Positions 1 to 5,715 of a DNA stretch of 5,858 nucleotides are shown here, piece by piece (position 1 is the stretch's first letter; each line of letters begins with the position of its first letter). Made by a program: the position numbers and the translations under genes. The notes under the pieces are model-generated. The model saw nothing but the letters and a program-made list of their open reading frames with translations. It was not told where the DNA came from and did no database searches. Source of the DNA: Polyangiaceae bacterium (lineage in GTDB: Bacteria > Myxococcota > Polyangia > Polyangiales > Polyangiaceae); contig JAICTU010000541.1 in assembly GCA_025936205.1 (NCBI GenBank), positions 1-5,858 on the forward strand, read 5' to 3'.

Positions 1-2180
1 CCCTCGAGCCGCGGTTGTTCTCGTTCAACAGTCCTCACGGCGCATGTCCCGCCTGCGGTGGGCTCGGTGTGGTGTCGCGGGTGGATCCGGATCGCATCGT
101 CCCGGATCCGAAAAAAACGTTGCGGGAGGGCGCAGTGGTGGCCTTCGGCCGGCGCGGCTCCACGCGCATGGCCAGCGAGGTGCACGCCGGCGTGAGCGAG
201 CTCGGTGTCGACCCCGATCTGGCCTGGGAGCGCCTGCCCGAGGAACAGCGGCAGCTCATTCTCCAAGGCGGCAGCGTCAAGCGCGGCCGGAAGAAGGAAC
301 ATGAGTATGTCGGCATCGTGGCACGACTCGAGCGCCAGCTCGATCGCGACGCTCCGGACGAGCCTGATGACGACCTGGAAGACGGCGAGTATCCAGAATC
401 GGGCGAGGAAGACATCGGCCGCTTCGTCGTCACCCGCACCTGCGACAGCTGCAACGGCCAGCGCCTTCGGCCCGAAGCGCTGGCGGTAAAGGTGTTTGGC
501 GCCACCATCGGCGACATGTGCGCGCTGCCACTGGGGGAGCTCGAGCAGCGGCTAGAGTCCCTACAGGCTTCCAGCACCCTGAGCGAAACCGATCAGGTGG
601 TCGCACAGCCGCTGATCCGCGCTATCGTGAGCCGCCTCGGATTCTTGAGTGACGTCGGCCTCGACTACTTGACTCTCGATCGGCCGGCGCAAACCCTCTC
701 CGGAGGCGAAGGCCAGCGCATCCGTCTGGCCACGCAGATCGGCGCCGCGCTGGTCGGCGTCTTGTACGTGCTCGACGAGCCGAGCGTCGGATTGCACGCG
801 CGAGACAACCAGCGCTTGCTGCAGGCGCTGCGCAGCCTGGTCGACAAGGGCAACAGCGTGCTCGTGGTGGAGCACGATCGCGACGCGATCCTGGCCGCGG
901 ACTATCTGGTCGATATGGGGCCCGCCGCGGGCAAGCTCGGCGGACGGGTCGTGGCTCGTGGCACCCCCGCGGAGGTCATGCAGGATCCCGCTTCCGTGAC
1001 AGGGCCCTATCTCACGGGAGCGCGCAGCCTACCGATGGCACGCCCCCACAAGGGCTCGAAGCGCGACGTGCTCACCATCCGCGGCGCCCGGGCGCACAAC
1101 CTGCGCAATGTCACCGTCGACATCCCGCTCGGCTTGATCACGGCCGTGACGGGCGTGAGCGGTGCGGGCAAGAGCGGTTTGATCGTCGATACCCTGCTGG
1201 CCACCGCGCGCTCACGCCTGTACGGAGCTTCGGGCTGGGTCGGCCCTTGCGATGGCATCGATGGTTTGGAGCAGATCGACAAGGTCGTCAGCATCGACCA
1301 GGCACCCATCGGGCGCACGCCGCGCTCCAATCCCGCGACCTACACGGGCGTGTTCACGCAGCTCCGCGAGCTGTTCGCGACGCTGCCGGACGCGCGAGCC
1401 CGAGGCTACAAGCCAGGCCGCTTCTCCTTCAACGTGAAGGGCGGGCGCTGCGAAGCCTGCCAGGGAGACGGCGTCCTGCGCGTGGAAATGCACTTCCTGC
1501 CGGACGTATATGTCCGGTGCAATACCTGTGGCGGCAAGCGCTACAACCGGGAGACGCTCGAGATCCGCTATCGCGGTCTCTCGATCGCGGATGCACTCGA
1601 CCTGACCGTGGATGACGCGGCCCAGCTCTTCGACGCGATCCCGCGCATCCGGCAGCGGCTCGATGCACTGCGCACGATCGGCCTGGGCTACCTGCAACTC
1701 GGTCAGTCCGCGACCACGCTGTCGGGTGGCGAGGCTCAGCGCGTGAAGCTGGCGGCGGAGCTGTCGCGCAAGAGCACGGGACGCACGCTGTACGTCATGG
1801 ATGAGCCCACCACGGGCTTGCACTTCTCCGACATCGAGATGCTGCTCACCTCGCTCTTCGGCCTGCGGGATGCCGGCAACTCGGTTGTGCTGATCGAGCA
1901 CAATCTCGAAGTGGTCGCCCGTGCCGACTGGGTGATCGATATGGGGCCACTCGGCGGTTCGGGAGGTGGCGAGGTCGTCGCGGTCGGAACGCCGGAGGAG
2001 ATTGCGCGCTCCGAAAACAGCCAGACAGGCCCCTACCTGCGGCCACTCCTCGAAGAATCCACGCGGAATGTCTCCCGCGCGGAAGTTCCCCGGGCCGCGC
2101 CGCGCGCGACCGCAGCAGCGCCTGCGTCGGCGGCCTCGCCCCGAAAGGCGAGCACCGCGACGCGCTCGCGCCGCGGCTGA
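1..2180 (+). CDS. uvrA: UvrA, excinuclease ABC subunit A (5'-truncated)
   Basis: UvrA dimers scan DNA for bulky lesions and load UvrB in nucleotide excision repair in the cytoplasm. The reading frame is already open at base 3 (Leu-Glu-Pro-Arg before the FSFNSPHGACPAC block), so the gene runs in from the left. By comparison with E. coli UvrA (940 aa) about 240 residues are missing, including Walker A of the first ATPase. Counting from base 15: zinc module 1 Cys11/14 and Cys143/146; first ABC signature LSGGEGQ 228-234, Walker B Asp254-Glu255, switch His287; second Walker A GVSGAGKSG 380-388; zinc module 2 Cys479/482/502/505 (C-x2-C-x19-C-x2-C); second signature LSGGEAQ 569-575; Walker B Asp596-Glu597; His629. 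The block DQAPIGRTPRSNPATYTG is typical UvrA. Oddities: Gly for Thr/Ser at the end of the second P-loop, an acidic stretch in the insertion domain, and an Ala/Pro/Arg-rich C-terminal tail of about 40 residues. Family certain; orthologue versus extra UvrA paralogue is open. Confidence 0.97.
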   Translation, partial: LEPRLFSFNSPHGACPACGGLGVVSRVDPDRIVPDPKKTLREGAVVAFGRRGSTRMASEVHAGVSELGVDPDLAWERLPEEQRQLILQGGSVKRGRKKEHEYVGIVARLERQLDRDAPDEPDDDLEDGEYPESGEEDIGRFVVTRTCDSCNGQRLRPEALAVKVFGATIGDMCALPLGELEQRLESLQASSTLSETDQVVAQPLIRAIVSRLGFLSDVGLDYLTLDRPAQTLSGGEGQRIRLATQIGAALVGVLYVLDEPSVGLHARDNQRLLQALRSLVDKGNSVLVVEHDRDAILAADYLVDMGPAAGKLGGRVVARGTPAEVMQDPASVTGPYLTGARSLPMARPHKGSKRDVLTIRGARAHNLRNVTVDIPLGLITAVTGVSGAGKSGLIVDTLLATARSRLYGASGWVGPCDGIDGLEQIDKVVSIDQAPIGRTPRSNPATYTGVFTQLRELFATLPDARARGYKPGRFSFNVKGGRCEACQGDGVLRVEMHFLPDVYVRCNTCGGKRYNRETLEIRYRGLSIADALDLTVDDAAQLFDAIPRIRQRLDALRTIGLGYLQLGQSATTLSGGEAQRVKLAAELSRKSTGRTLYVMDEPTTGLHFSDIEMLLTSLFGLRDAGNSVVLIEHNLEVVARADWVIDMGPLGGSGGGEVVAVGTPEEIARSENSQTGPYLRPLLEESTRNVSRAEVPRAAPRATAAAPASAASPRKASTATRSRRG

Positions 2181-2202
2181 CGAGCTCCACGTCGCGGACT
2201 GC

Positions 2203-2221
2203 GCCGCCCGAGCCGGGCGGC
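2203..2221. terminator. GC-rich stem-loop after uvrA
   Basis: An 8-bp perfect inverted repeat, GCCGCCCG and CGGGCGGC, flanks a 3-base loop 23 bases after the uvrA stop. A competing 6-bp stem, CGAGCC/GGCTCG, overlaps it at 2209-2224. No T-run follows on either strand, so it is not a classical intrinsic terminator. It may help stop transcription or stabilise the 3' end between two convergent genes. Confidence 0.35.
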
Positions 2222-2251
2222 TCGAGCGGCGTCCCAGCCGCACTTCAACCC

Positions 2252-2267
2252 GGGCTGACTTCAGCCC
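2252..2267. terminator. possible bidirectional terminator between uvrA and dksA
   Basis: GGGCTGA-CT-TCAGCCC is a perfect dyad (6-bp stem with a 4-base loop once the inner A-T pair opens). It lies 3 bases beyond the stop codon of the leftward dksA gene and 71 bases beyond the uvrA stop. On the + strand it is followed by CGTTTA, a very short T-run; on the - strand no T-run follows. The position between convergent stops fits a shared terminator, but the signal is weak. Confidence 0.4.
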
Positions 2268-2270
2268 CGT

Positions 2271-2633
2271 TTAGCCAAAGTCGCGCTCGACGCGCTCTTG
2301 GTCTTCCTTGCAGCGGATGCAAAGGGTCGTCTCCGGACGAGCTTCGAGCCGCTTGTTCGAGATCGGCTCGCCACACTCCTCACACGTTCCGAACGTGCCA
2401 TTCCCGATCCGCTCGAGCGCCTTTTGGATCTTGGTCAGGAAGACCTTCTCCCGGCCTCTCAACCGAAAGGTGAACGCCTGCAGGTACTCGCTGGAGGCCA
2501 GATCCATCTCGTCCGGAAAGTCGTCAGAGTCCAGCGCCATGTCCTGGCGCAGCGTCTGCTCCGCCCGGCGAATGATCTCCTCCCGCTTTGCTTCGAGAGC
2601 TTCTTTGAACTTTTCTAACTCGACTTTGTCCAT
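2271..2633 (-). CDS. dksA: DksA/TraR-family C4 zinc-finger transcription regulator
   Basis: DksA-type proteins enter the RNA polymerase secondary channel and, with ppGpp, change promoter open-complex stability in the stringent response. The 120-residue product has helical, charged N-terminal residues 1-30 and the sequence DEMDLA at 41-46. This fits the DxxDxA coiled-coil tip motif that E. coli DksA needs for activity (here Asp41, Asp44, Ala46). A second helix spans about 47-75, and a C4 zinc finger has Cys84, Cys87, Cys105, Cys108 (C-x2-C-x17-C-x2-C). It is shorter than E. coli DksA (151 aa), mostly at the N-terminus. The open frame continues far upstream through non-coding sequence, but ATG at 2633 is the only start that fits the family. 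Its ribosome site is poor (AGG only 3 bases from ATG). It converges on uvrA and has its own promoter. A DksA-like paralogue with another name is possible. Confidence 0.93.
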   Translation of the reverse strand: MDKVELEKFKEALEAKREEIIRRAEQTLRQDMALDSDDFPDEMDLASSEYLQAFTFRLRGREKVFLTKIQKALERIGNGTFGTCEECGEPISNKRLEARPETTLCIRCKEDQERVERDFG

Positions 2634-2635
2634 GT

Positions 2636-2664
2636 ACCTAAAGGTCCATCTAAGGTCGCCCTTA
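2636..2664 (-). promoter_or_regulatory. structured dksA leader: GCGA-loop hairpin and SD-covering dyad
   Basis: Just upstream of the dksA ATG the transcript would read TAAGG-GCGA-CCTTA (2664 down to 2651), a 5-bp stem closed by a GNRA-class tetraloop. It is followed by the dyad ACCT-TT-AGGT (2645 down to 2636), whose AGG is the only Shine-Dalgarno-like triplet. The first CCTTA and the second ACCT are alternative partners for G-rich segments. This could tune translation, but the stems are short and the idea is inference. Confidence 0.3.
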
Positions 2665-2726
2665 CGGCCGCAGCGTCCATCGTCGTAGCACGCGCGTTGT
2701 CGTTGGACCCCCACGGCCCGTCGCTC

Positions 2727-2755
2727 AGCATAGGAACGGTGGGCCTGTTCGTCAA
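2727..2755 (-). promoter_or_regulatory. sigma70-type promoter for dksA
   Basis: On the - strand TTGACG (2755-2750) and TATGCT (2732-2727) are separated by exactly 17 bases. The -35 matches TTGACA at 5 of 6 positions and the -10 matches TATAAT at 4 of 6. Transcription would begin near 2720, giving a leader of roughly 87 bases before the dksA ATG. It is the best promoter match I found in the window and implies that dksA is expressed independently of the upstream amidase gene. Confidence 0.65.
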
Positions 2756-2862
2756 TCGAATCGCCGGCGAGAGTCGGCGCAGGACCATGAAATCTCTCCA
2801 CTGAATCGACCGAGCCACAGGTGGGATAATGGGCACCTCGGCCGGGTCTGTAGGCTTTCCCC

Positions 2863-4044
2863 TCAGTAGCCCGATTTGTACGCGCGGACGGCATTGACGA
2901 TTGCATCGGCCAGCTTCTGCCGATAGCGGACCGTGCCGAGCCGCCTGCCCTCGAGCTCGGTGGAGACGAACGAGGTCTCGAACAACACCGCTGGCATGCG
3001 CGCGCCCGCCAGCACGTAAAAGCCCGCCCCGCGCACCCCTCCATCGATCGAATCCGGGTAGCCGGGCGCCAGGGACGCGCCGGTCGCCCGCTGCAATAGC
3101 TTCGCGAAATGGTTGGAGCGCTCGGCGGCGAGCCGGTCATCGAACTGTTCGAGGAAACGCCGAAAGTCTTCGGACGAGGCCGACGCCGCATTCTCGCGCT
3201 CCAGCAGCGTCGTCGCGTGACGGTCGTGCGAGCCGTCCAGGATGAAGCTGATGAATCCACGCCCTGACCTCGAACCATCAGCATTGCAGTGGATGGAGAC
3301 GAACAGGTCCGCGCCAAACGCGTTTGCTTTTGCCACACGCTCCTCGAGCGCCACGCGCTCGTCGGTGTCGCGCGTCAGCAGCGTAGAGATGCCGAGCTCA
3401 TGTGCCAGCAAGGGGGCCGCTCGGTGCGCGATGTCGAGCACGATGTCTTTCTCCTGGATCCCGCCCGGACCGGTCGCCCCTGTCTCGTAGCCGCCGTGCC
3501 CCGGATCGAGGGCGATGCGCTTCACGCTGCGCTGCGCGCCGATCGAGGTCGACGGTGCCGTCCGCGCGACGTCGATCACCAACCGAAACGGCTGCGGCAG
3601 AAAGAAGACATTCTGCTGCGCCGCATCGGACAGCTCGAGCACCACCCTCAGCCGTGTTGCCTCGGGAATCAGCCGCAGGCGCTGCACCAGGCCCTTCATC
3701 TCGAAGCTGCGTTGGCCGCCATACCCAGCTCCCGGCAGGTCGACGTACAGGCGAGGCCCCGCCTCTGTCGCCCCTTCTGCACTGCCGCGCCCGAACCCCA
3801 CGGGCTCCGAGACACGCAGCACGATGCGAGCTGCATCGCGAGACGCGTAGCGTTCGACGTCCGTGACGACGGGCGAGCTGGACGCCACCGGGGACGACGA
3901 TGCCGGGGATTGGGCCCGCCCCGAGCGGGACCCCACCAGCAGGCCGAGCGAGCACAGAGCCGCCAGGGCCAACGTCTGGATGGGGCGCCGCCATGTCCGC
4001 CGGCCAAAGCGCCGAATGCATTCCCTACCGCGTGGCCTGACCAA
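2863..4044 (-). CDS. secreted N-acetylmuramoyl-L-alanine amidase (AMIN + Amidase_3)
   Basis: Zinc amidase of the AmiB/AmiC type, cutting between MurNAc and the first L-Ala of peptidoglycan in the periplasm, usually for cell separation. From the TTG at 4044 the product has 393 residues: basic n-region, hydrophobic core about 24-38, likely cleavage after Ala44 (GRA|QS), a Ser/Pro-rich linker, an AMIN-like beta domain about 60-160, then Amidase_3 from about 177. Zinc ligands are His183 (DPGHGG), Glu198 (QEKD) and His252 (SIHCNA); the catalytic Glu356 sits in VLFETSF. A helical insert, about 286-318, lies where AmiB/C carry their autoinhibitory helix. Start: the frame is open to a GTG at 4170 (435 aa), but that start lacks a ribosome site, would bury the signal peptide behind 60 residues and adds codons with lower GC at position 3. 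TTG at 4044 has GGAG five bases ahead. Function is sure, start is not. Confidence 0.92.
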   Translation of the reverse strand: MVRPRGRECIRRFGRRTWRRPIQTLALAALCSLGLLVGSRSGRAQSPASSSPVASSSPVVTDVERYASRDAARIVLRVSEPVGFGRGSAEGATEAGPRLYVDLPGAGYGGQRSFEMKGLVQRLRLIPEATRLRVVLELSDAAQQNVFFLPQPFRLVIDVARTAPSTSIGAQRSVKRIALDPGHGGYETGATGPGGIQEKDIVLDIAHRAAPLLAHELGISTLLTRDTDERVALEERVAKANAFGADLFVSIHCNADGSRSGRGFISFILDGSHDRHATTLLERENAASASSEDFRRFLEQFDDRLAAERSNHFAKLLQRATGASLAPGYPDSIDGGVRGAGFYVLAGARMPAVLFETSFVSTELEGRRLGTVRYRQKLADAIVNAVRAYKSGY

Positions 4045-4212
4045 CGAATCTCCGCGCGCCTCGGGCACGCTCCGGGCGGGCTGCTGAAGTCCCGCCAGGG
4101 AGCAATGTTCCGCGGACGGGCGCGAGGAAGGACGCTCCCGATGGGGCTCGGTTGCACGGACAATCGGCACGATGTTAGGCTGGCATCAACTGCGGTTTAT
4201 TGCAAAAATCGC

Positions 4213-4240
4213 CTGACTTTACCGCGGGGACACCCCCGCT
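4213..4240 (+). repeat. leader element copy 1: CTGACTTT plus GC hairpin
   Basis: CTGACTTT (4213-4220), three bases, then GCGGGG-ACAC-CCCCGC (4224-4239), a 6-bp stem with a 4-base loop, followed by T. A close copy lies at 5613-5641, and each copy is upstream of a rightward gene. It may be an operator, part of a promoter, a leader hairpin or a small dispersed repeat. Confidence 0.5.
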
Positions 4241-4250
4241 ACCCCGAGTT

Positions 4251-4266
4251 GCAGGGCTTGCCCTGC
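4251..4266. promoter_or_regulatory. perfect 7-bp dyad GCAGGGC-TT-GCCCTGC
   Basis: Arms of 7 bases are perfectly complementary around a central TT, 76 bases before the ATG at 4343. The tight, symmetric form fits either a dimeric repressor site or a leader stem-loop. No T-run follows. No regulator gene that might bind it is visible in the window. Confidence 0.4.
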
Positions 4267-4300
4267 CTCCCACCGAACCCCTCGAGCAGCCCCGCGACGG

Positions 4301-4314
4301 ACGACCCGAGTCGT
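4301..4314. promoter_or_regulatory. 5-bp dyad ACGAC-CCGA-GTCGT
   Basis: A short perfect dyad whose right arm covers the alternative GTG start at 4313 of the following gene. If it folds in the mRNA it would hinder use of that GTG and favour the ATG at 4343. Such short dyads are common by chance in GC-rich DNA. Confidence 0.25.
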
Positions 4315-4342
4315 GTGTCAAGGGCGGAACGGACTGGCCCGA

Positions 4343-5605
4343 ATGGCCGAAGATGTCGCCTCCCGAGTAGCCGGTGCTGGAGCGTTGGCTCCGGAGTTGC
4401 GGGAGCGCGTCGAACGGGCCGCCGCACGGTTGGGTTCCATCCACGAACGCTGGTCACGGGCAGAGCCTGGGATTGACCCCGCGGAGGGCGGCGGCTCCAG
4501 CGCGGAAGCCGACGCGCTCCCGTTGGTTCGGGATGCCGTGAGCGTCACGCCGATCCTGGGCATCGACACGGACGAGTCCGATGAAGCGGGTCGTCCGCGT
4601 TTCAAAACACTGATGGGGGTCCCGCGCAGCAGCCCCGAGCTCGACGAATTGGCGGGGCTCGACGGGAGCTCCGGGACCCACGAAACGTTCCCAATCGAAC
4701 ACCGGCGTTCTCCCTCCATCAGGGCGAGTTCGGAGCGCGCGAGCCCGCGCGTGGACGAAGCCCCCAGCCTGGCAGGGACGTCCTTGCCGTGGGAGGCAGG
4801 CGCTCCGCCGAGTTCTCGCCCTCGCGTCGCGTCCCCCTGGCCTTCACTCGCGCAGAGTTCGCTCGACGTTTCCGCCGAAGTGGCGGCTCTTCGGACGGCC
4901 TCGCGCCGGCGGTGGATGGGGCTGGGCACCCTTGCTGCCGCGGCCGCTTTGTGCGCCATCGTGGCCCCGCGCCAGCGCACACAGGCGCTGCGTTGGATGG
5001 AGAGTGAGTACCGCGCGCAACTGCAGCCGAAGGCGGATGCCCTTTCGGACACCGCACGGGCCCTTCGTCCCGTCGCGAGCGCTGACACATCGCCCACTTC
5101 CACGAGCGAGCGAGCAACGGCCCAGCTCGAGCTGGCGGTCGCCGCGCCGCGAGCCGCAGCAGAGCCCGCCGCTGCTCCGTCCGGCGGGCGAGAGATGACA
5201 CCAACCGTGGCTGAGGCTGGTCACGCGATCGCAGAAGATTCGAGCGCGGCAGCAGCAGGCGCGAAGCTTCCGAACGACGGCCTCCCCCGCGGCGTAGTCG
5301 CTTCCGACAGCGCTTCGCGCGAGCCCGTTCAGAACGCCCAGCTCTCGGCGAAGCCCGCGGTCAGGGGTGACGAGAGCAGTGCCAAGAAGAGCAAGTCGGG
5401 TGCTCGCGACGCGCGCTCGGCTGGCACGACCTCCAAGGCGCGGGCGCAGGTTGCCGCACCGCGCAAGCCTTCGCAACGTGGGAACAACCAGCAGACAGCG
5501 AGCGCGACGGACGTGGCTGTCCGTGCGACGAAAGCACGCGCTACGCGCCAAAACACGCCCCGCAAAGAGAGCGGAAGTGGCATTATTCGCGAGACACCCT
5601 TCTGA
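4343..5605 (+). CDS. single-pass membrane protein, unknown function
   Basis: I do not recognise this 420-residue protein. Residues 1-40 look helical and charged. Residues 40-185 are Ser/Pro/acidic and probably disordered, with a distinct FKTLMGVP at 87-94. RRR at 188-190 precedes one hydrophobic segment, about 191-208 (WMGLGTLAAAAALCAIVA), so the N-terminus is probably cytoplasmic and the C-terminus periplasmic. A short charged helix follows (about 212-245), then an Ala/Ser-rich stretch that becomes Lys/Arg-rich from about 345 to 408. The protein ends GSGIIRETPF, which looks less random than the tail before it. ATG at 4343 was preferred over GTG at 4313, which adds ten residues and lies in a dyad; neither has a strong ribosome site. 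The next gene, on the same strand, starts 110 bases later and encodes a secreted protein, so the two may work together. The long overlapping antisense frames show no domain or better start. Confidence 0.72.
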   Translation: MAEDVASRVAGAGALAPELRERVERAAARLGSIHERWSRAEPGIDPAEGGGSSAEADALPLVRDAVSVTPILGIDTDESDEAGRPRFKTLMGVPRSSPELDELAGLDGSSGTHETFPIEHRRSPSIRASSERASPRVDEAPSLAGTSLPWEAGAPPSSRPRVASPWPSLAQSSLDVSAEVAALRTASRRRWMGLGTLAAAAALCAIVAPRQRTQALRWMESEYRAQLQPKADALSDTARALRPVASADTSPTSTSERATAQLELAVAAPRAAAEPAAAPSGGREMTPTVAEAGHAIAEDSSAAAAGAKLPNDGLPRGVVASDSASREPVQNAQLSAKPAVRGDESSAKKSKSGARDARSAGTTSKARAQVAAPRKPSQRGNNQQTASATDVAVRATKARATRQNTPRKESGSGIIRETPF

Positions 5606-5682
5606 AGGTTCACTGACTTTCTCGTGCGGGAACACCCCGCTTCACATCGGTCGTCCGCGCCCTCGCGCGACGCGACCTTCAG
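5602..5682 (+). terminator. folded intergenic segment with possible terminator stems
   Basis: CTGAAGGT at 5602-5609, which includes the stop codon of the membrane-protein gene, is perfectly complementary to ACCTTCAG at 5675-5682. Between these arms lie two smaller stems. One is GCGGG-AACAC-CCCGC (5626-5640). The other is CGCGC-CCTC-GCGCG (5656-5669) with outer arms GGTCG/CGACC (5649-5653 and 5673-5677), which compete with the long-range stem. No T-run follows, so intrinsic termination is doubtful. A structured intercistronic RNA is equally possible. Confidence 0.35.
5613..5641 (+). repeat. leader element copy 2: CTGACTTT plus GC hairpin
   Basis: CTGACTTT (5613-5620), five bases, then GCGGG-AACAC-CCCGC (5626-5640), a 5-bp stem with a 5-base loop, followed by T. 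It matches the copy at 4213-4240 apart from spacer length, one G-to-A change in the loop region and one missing C. It lies 75 bases before the ATG of the following secreted protein. Confidence 0.5.
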
Positions 5683-5715
5683 GCGAGTGACATCGACGAA
5701 ATTGGGTTTCTGCAG

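Larger units (their letters stand above)
4045..4342. other. divergent intergenic region between amidase and membrane-protein genes
   Basis: This 298-base stretch separates the amidase from the rightward membrane-protein gene; bases 4045-4170 are also open as a possible amidase N-terminal extension. It includes an A/T-richer patch near 4197-4210 (TTTATTGCAAAAA), unusual for this window and a likely promoter zone. Three separate dyads occupy 4224-4314. I found no pair of -35 and -10 boxes with good matches and spacing on either strand. Confidence 0.5.

Noticed and set aside
1212..2243. 343-codon open frame antisense to the end of uvrA
   Set aside because: Mirror of a GC-rich coding strand; Arg/Ala-rich product with no domain, and it lies opposite clearly conserved UvrA motifs.
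2820..2862. Possible terminator behind the amidase gene
   Set aside because: Only imperfect 5-7 bp stems with long loops and no T-run on the - strand.
2271..3338. 355-codon leftward frame joined to dksA
   Set aside because: Only the last 120 residues resemble a protein family; the upstream part overlaps the amidase gene in another frame and the dksA promoter. It is not a fusion.
3948..3965. Lipoprotein-like cysteine in the amidase signal peptide (LAALC)
   Set aside because: Leu at the -1 position does not fit the lipobox, and a signal peptidase I site follows later; a soluble periplasmic protein is more likely.
3398..4021. 207-codon leftward frame inside the amidase gene
   Set aside because: Out of frame with the AMIN and amidase domains; a GC-rich shadow.
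4181..4204. TGGC...TTGC resembling a sigma54 promoter
   Set aside because: The GG and GC dinucleotides are about 20 bases apart instead of the required 10.
4316..4321. Perfect TTGACA on the - strand upstream of the amidase
   Set aside because: No -10-like hexamer at 16-18 bases (sequence there is GTCGCG), and it lies about 270 bases from the preferred start.
3289..4476. 395-codon rightward frame across the amidase gene
   Set aside because: Antisense to conserved amidase motifs; composition is that of a shadow frame and it runs through the divergent intergenic region.
4318..5103. 261-codon leftward frame antisense to the membrane protein
   Set aside because: No domain, no signal and no ribosome site; the rightward frame has a coherent layout with a membrane span. 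Not strictly excluded because the rightward gene is itself unrecognised.
4844..5635. 263-codon leftward frame antisense to the membrane protein tail
   Set aside because: Cys/Arg/Gly-rich product typical of reading the opposite strand of Ala/Ser/Lys-rich coding DNA.
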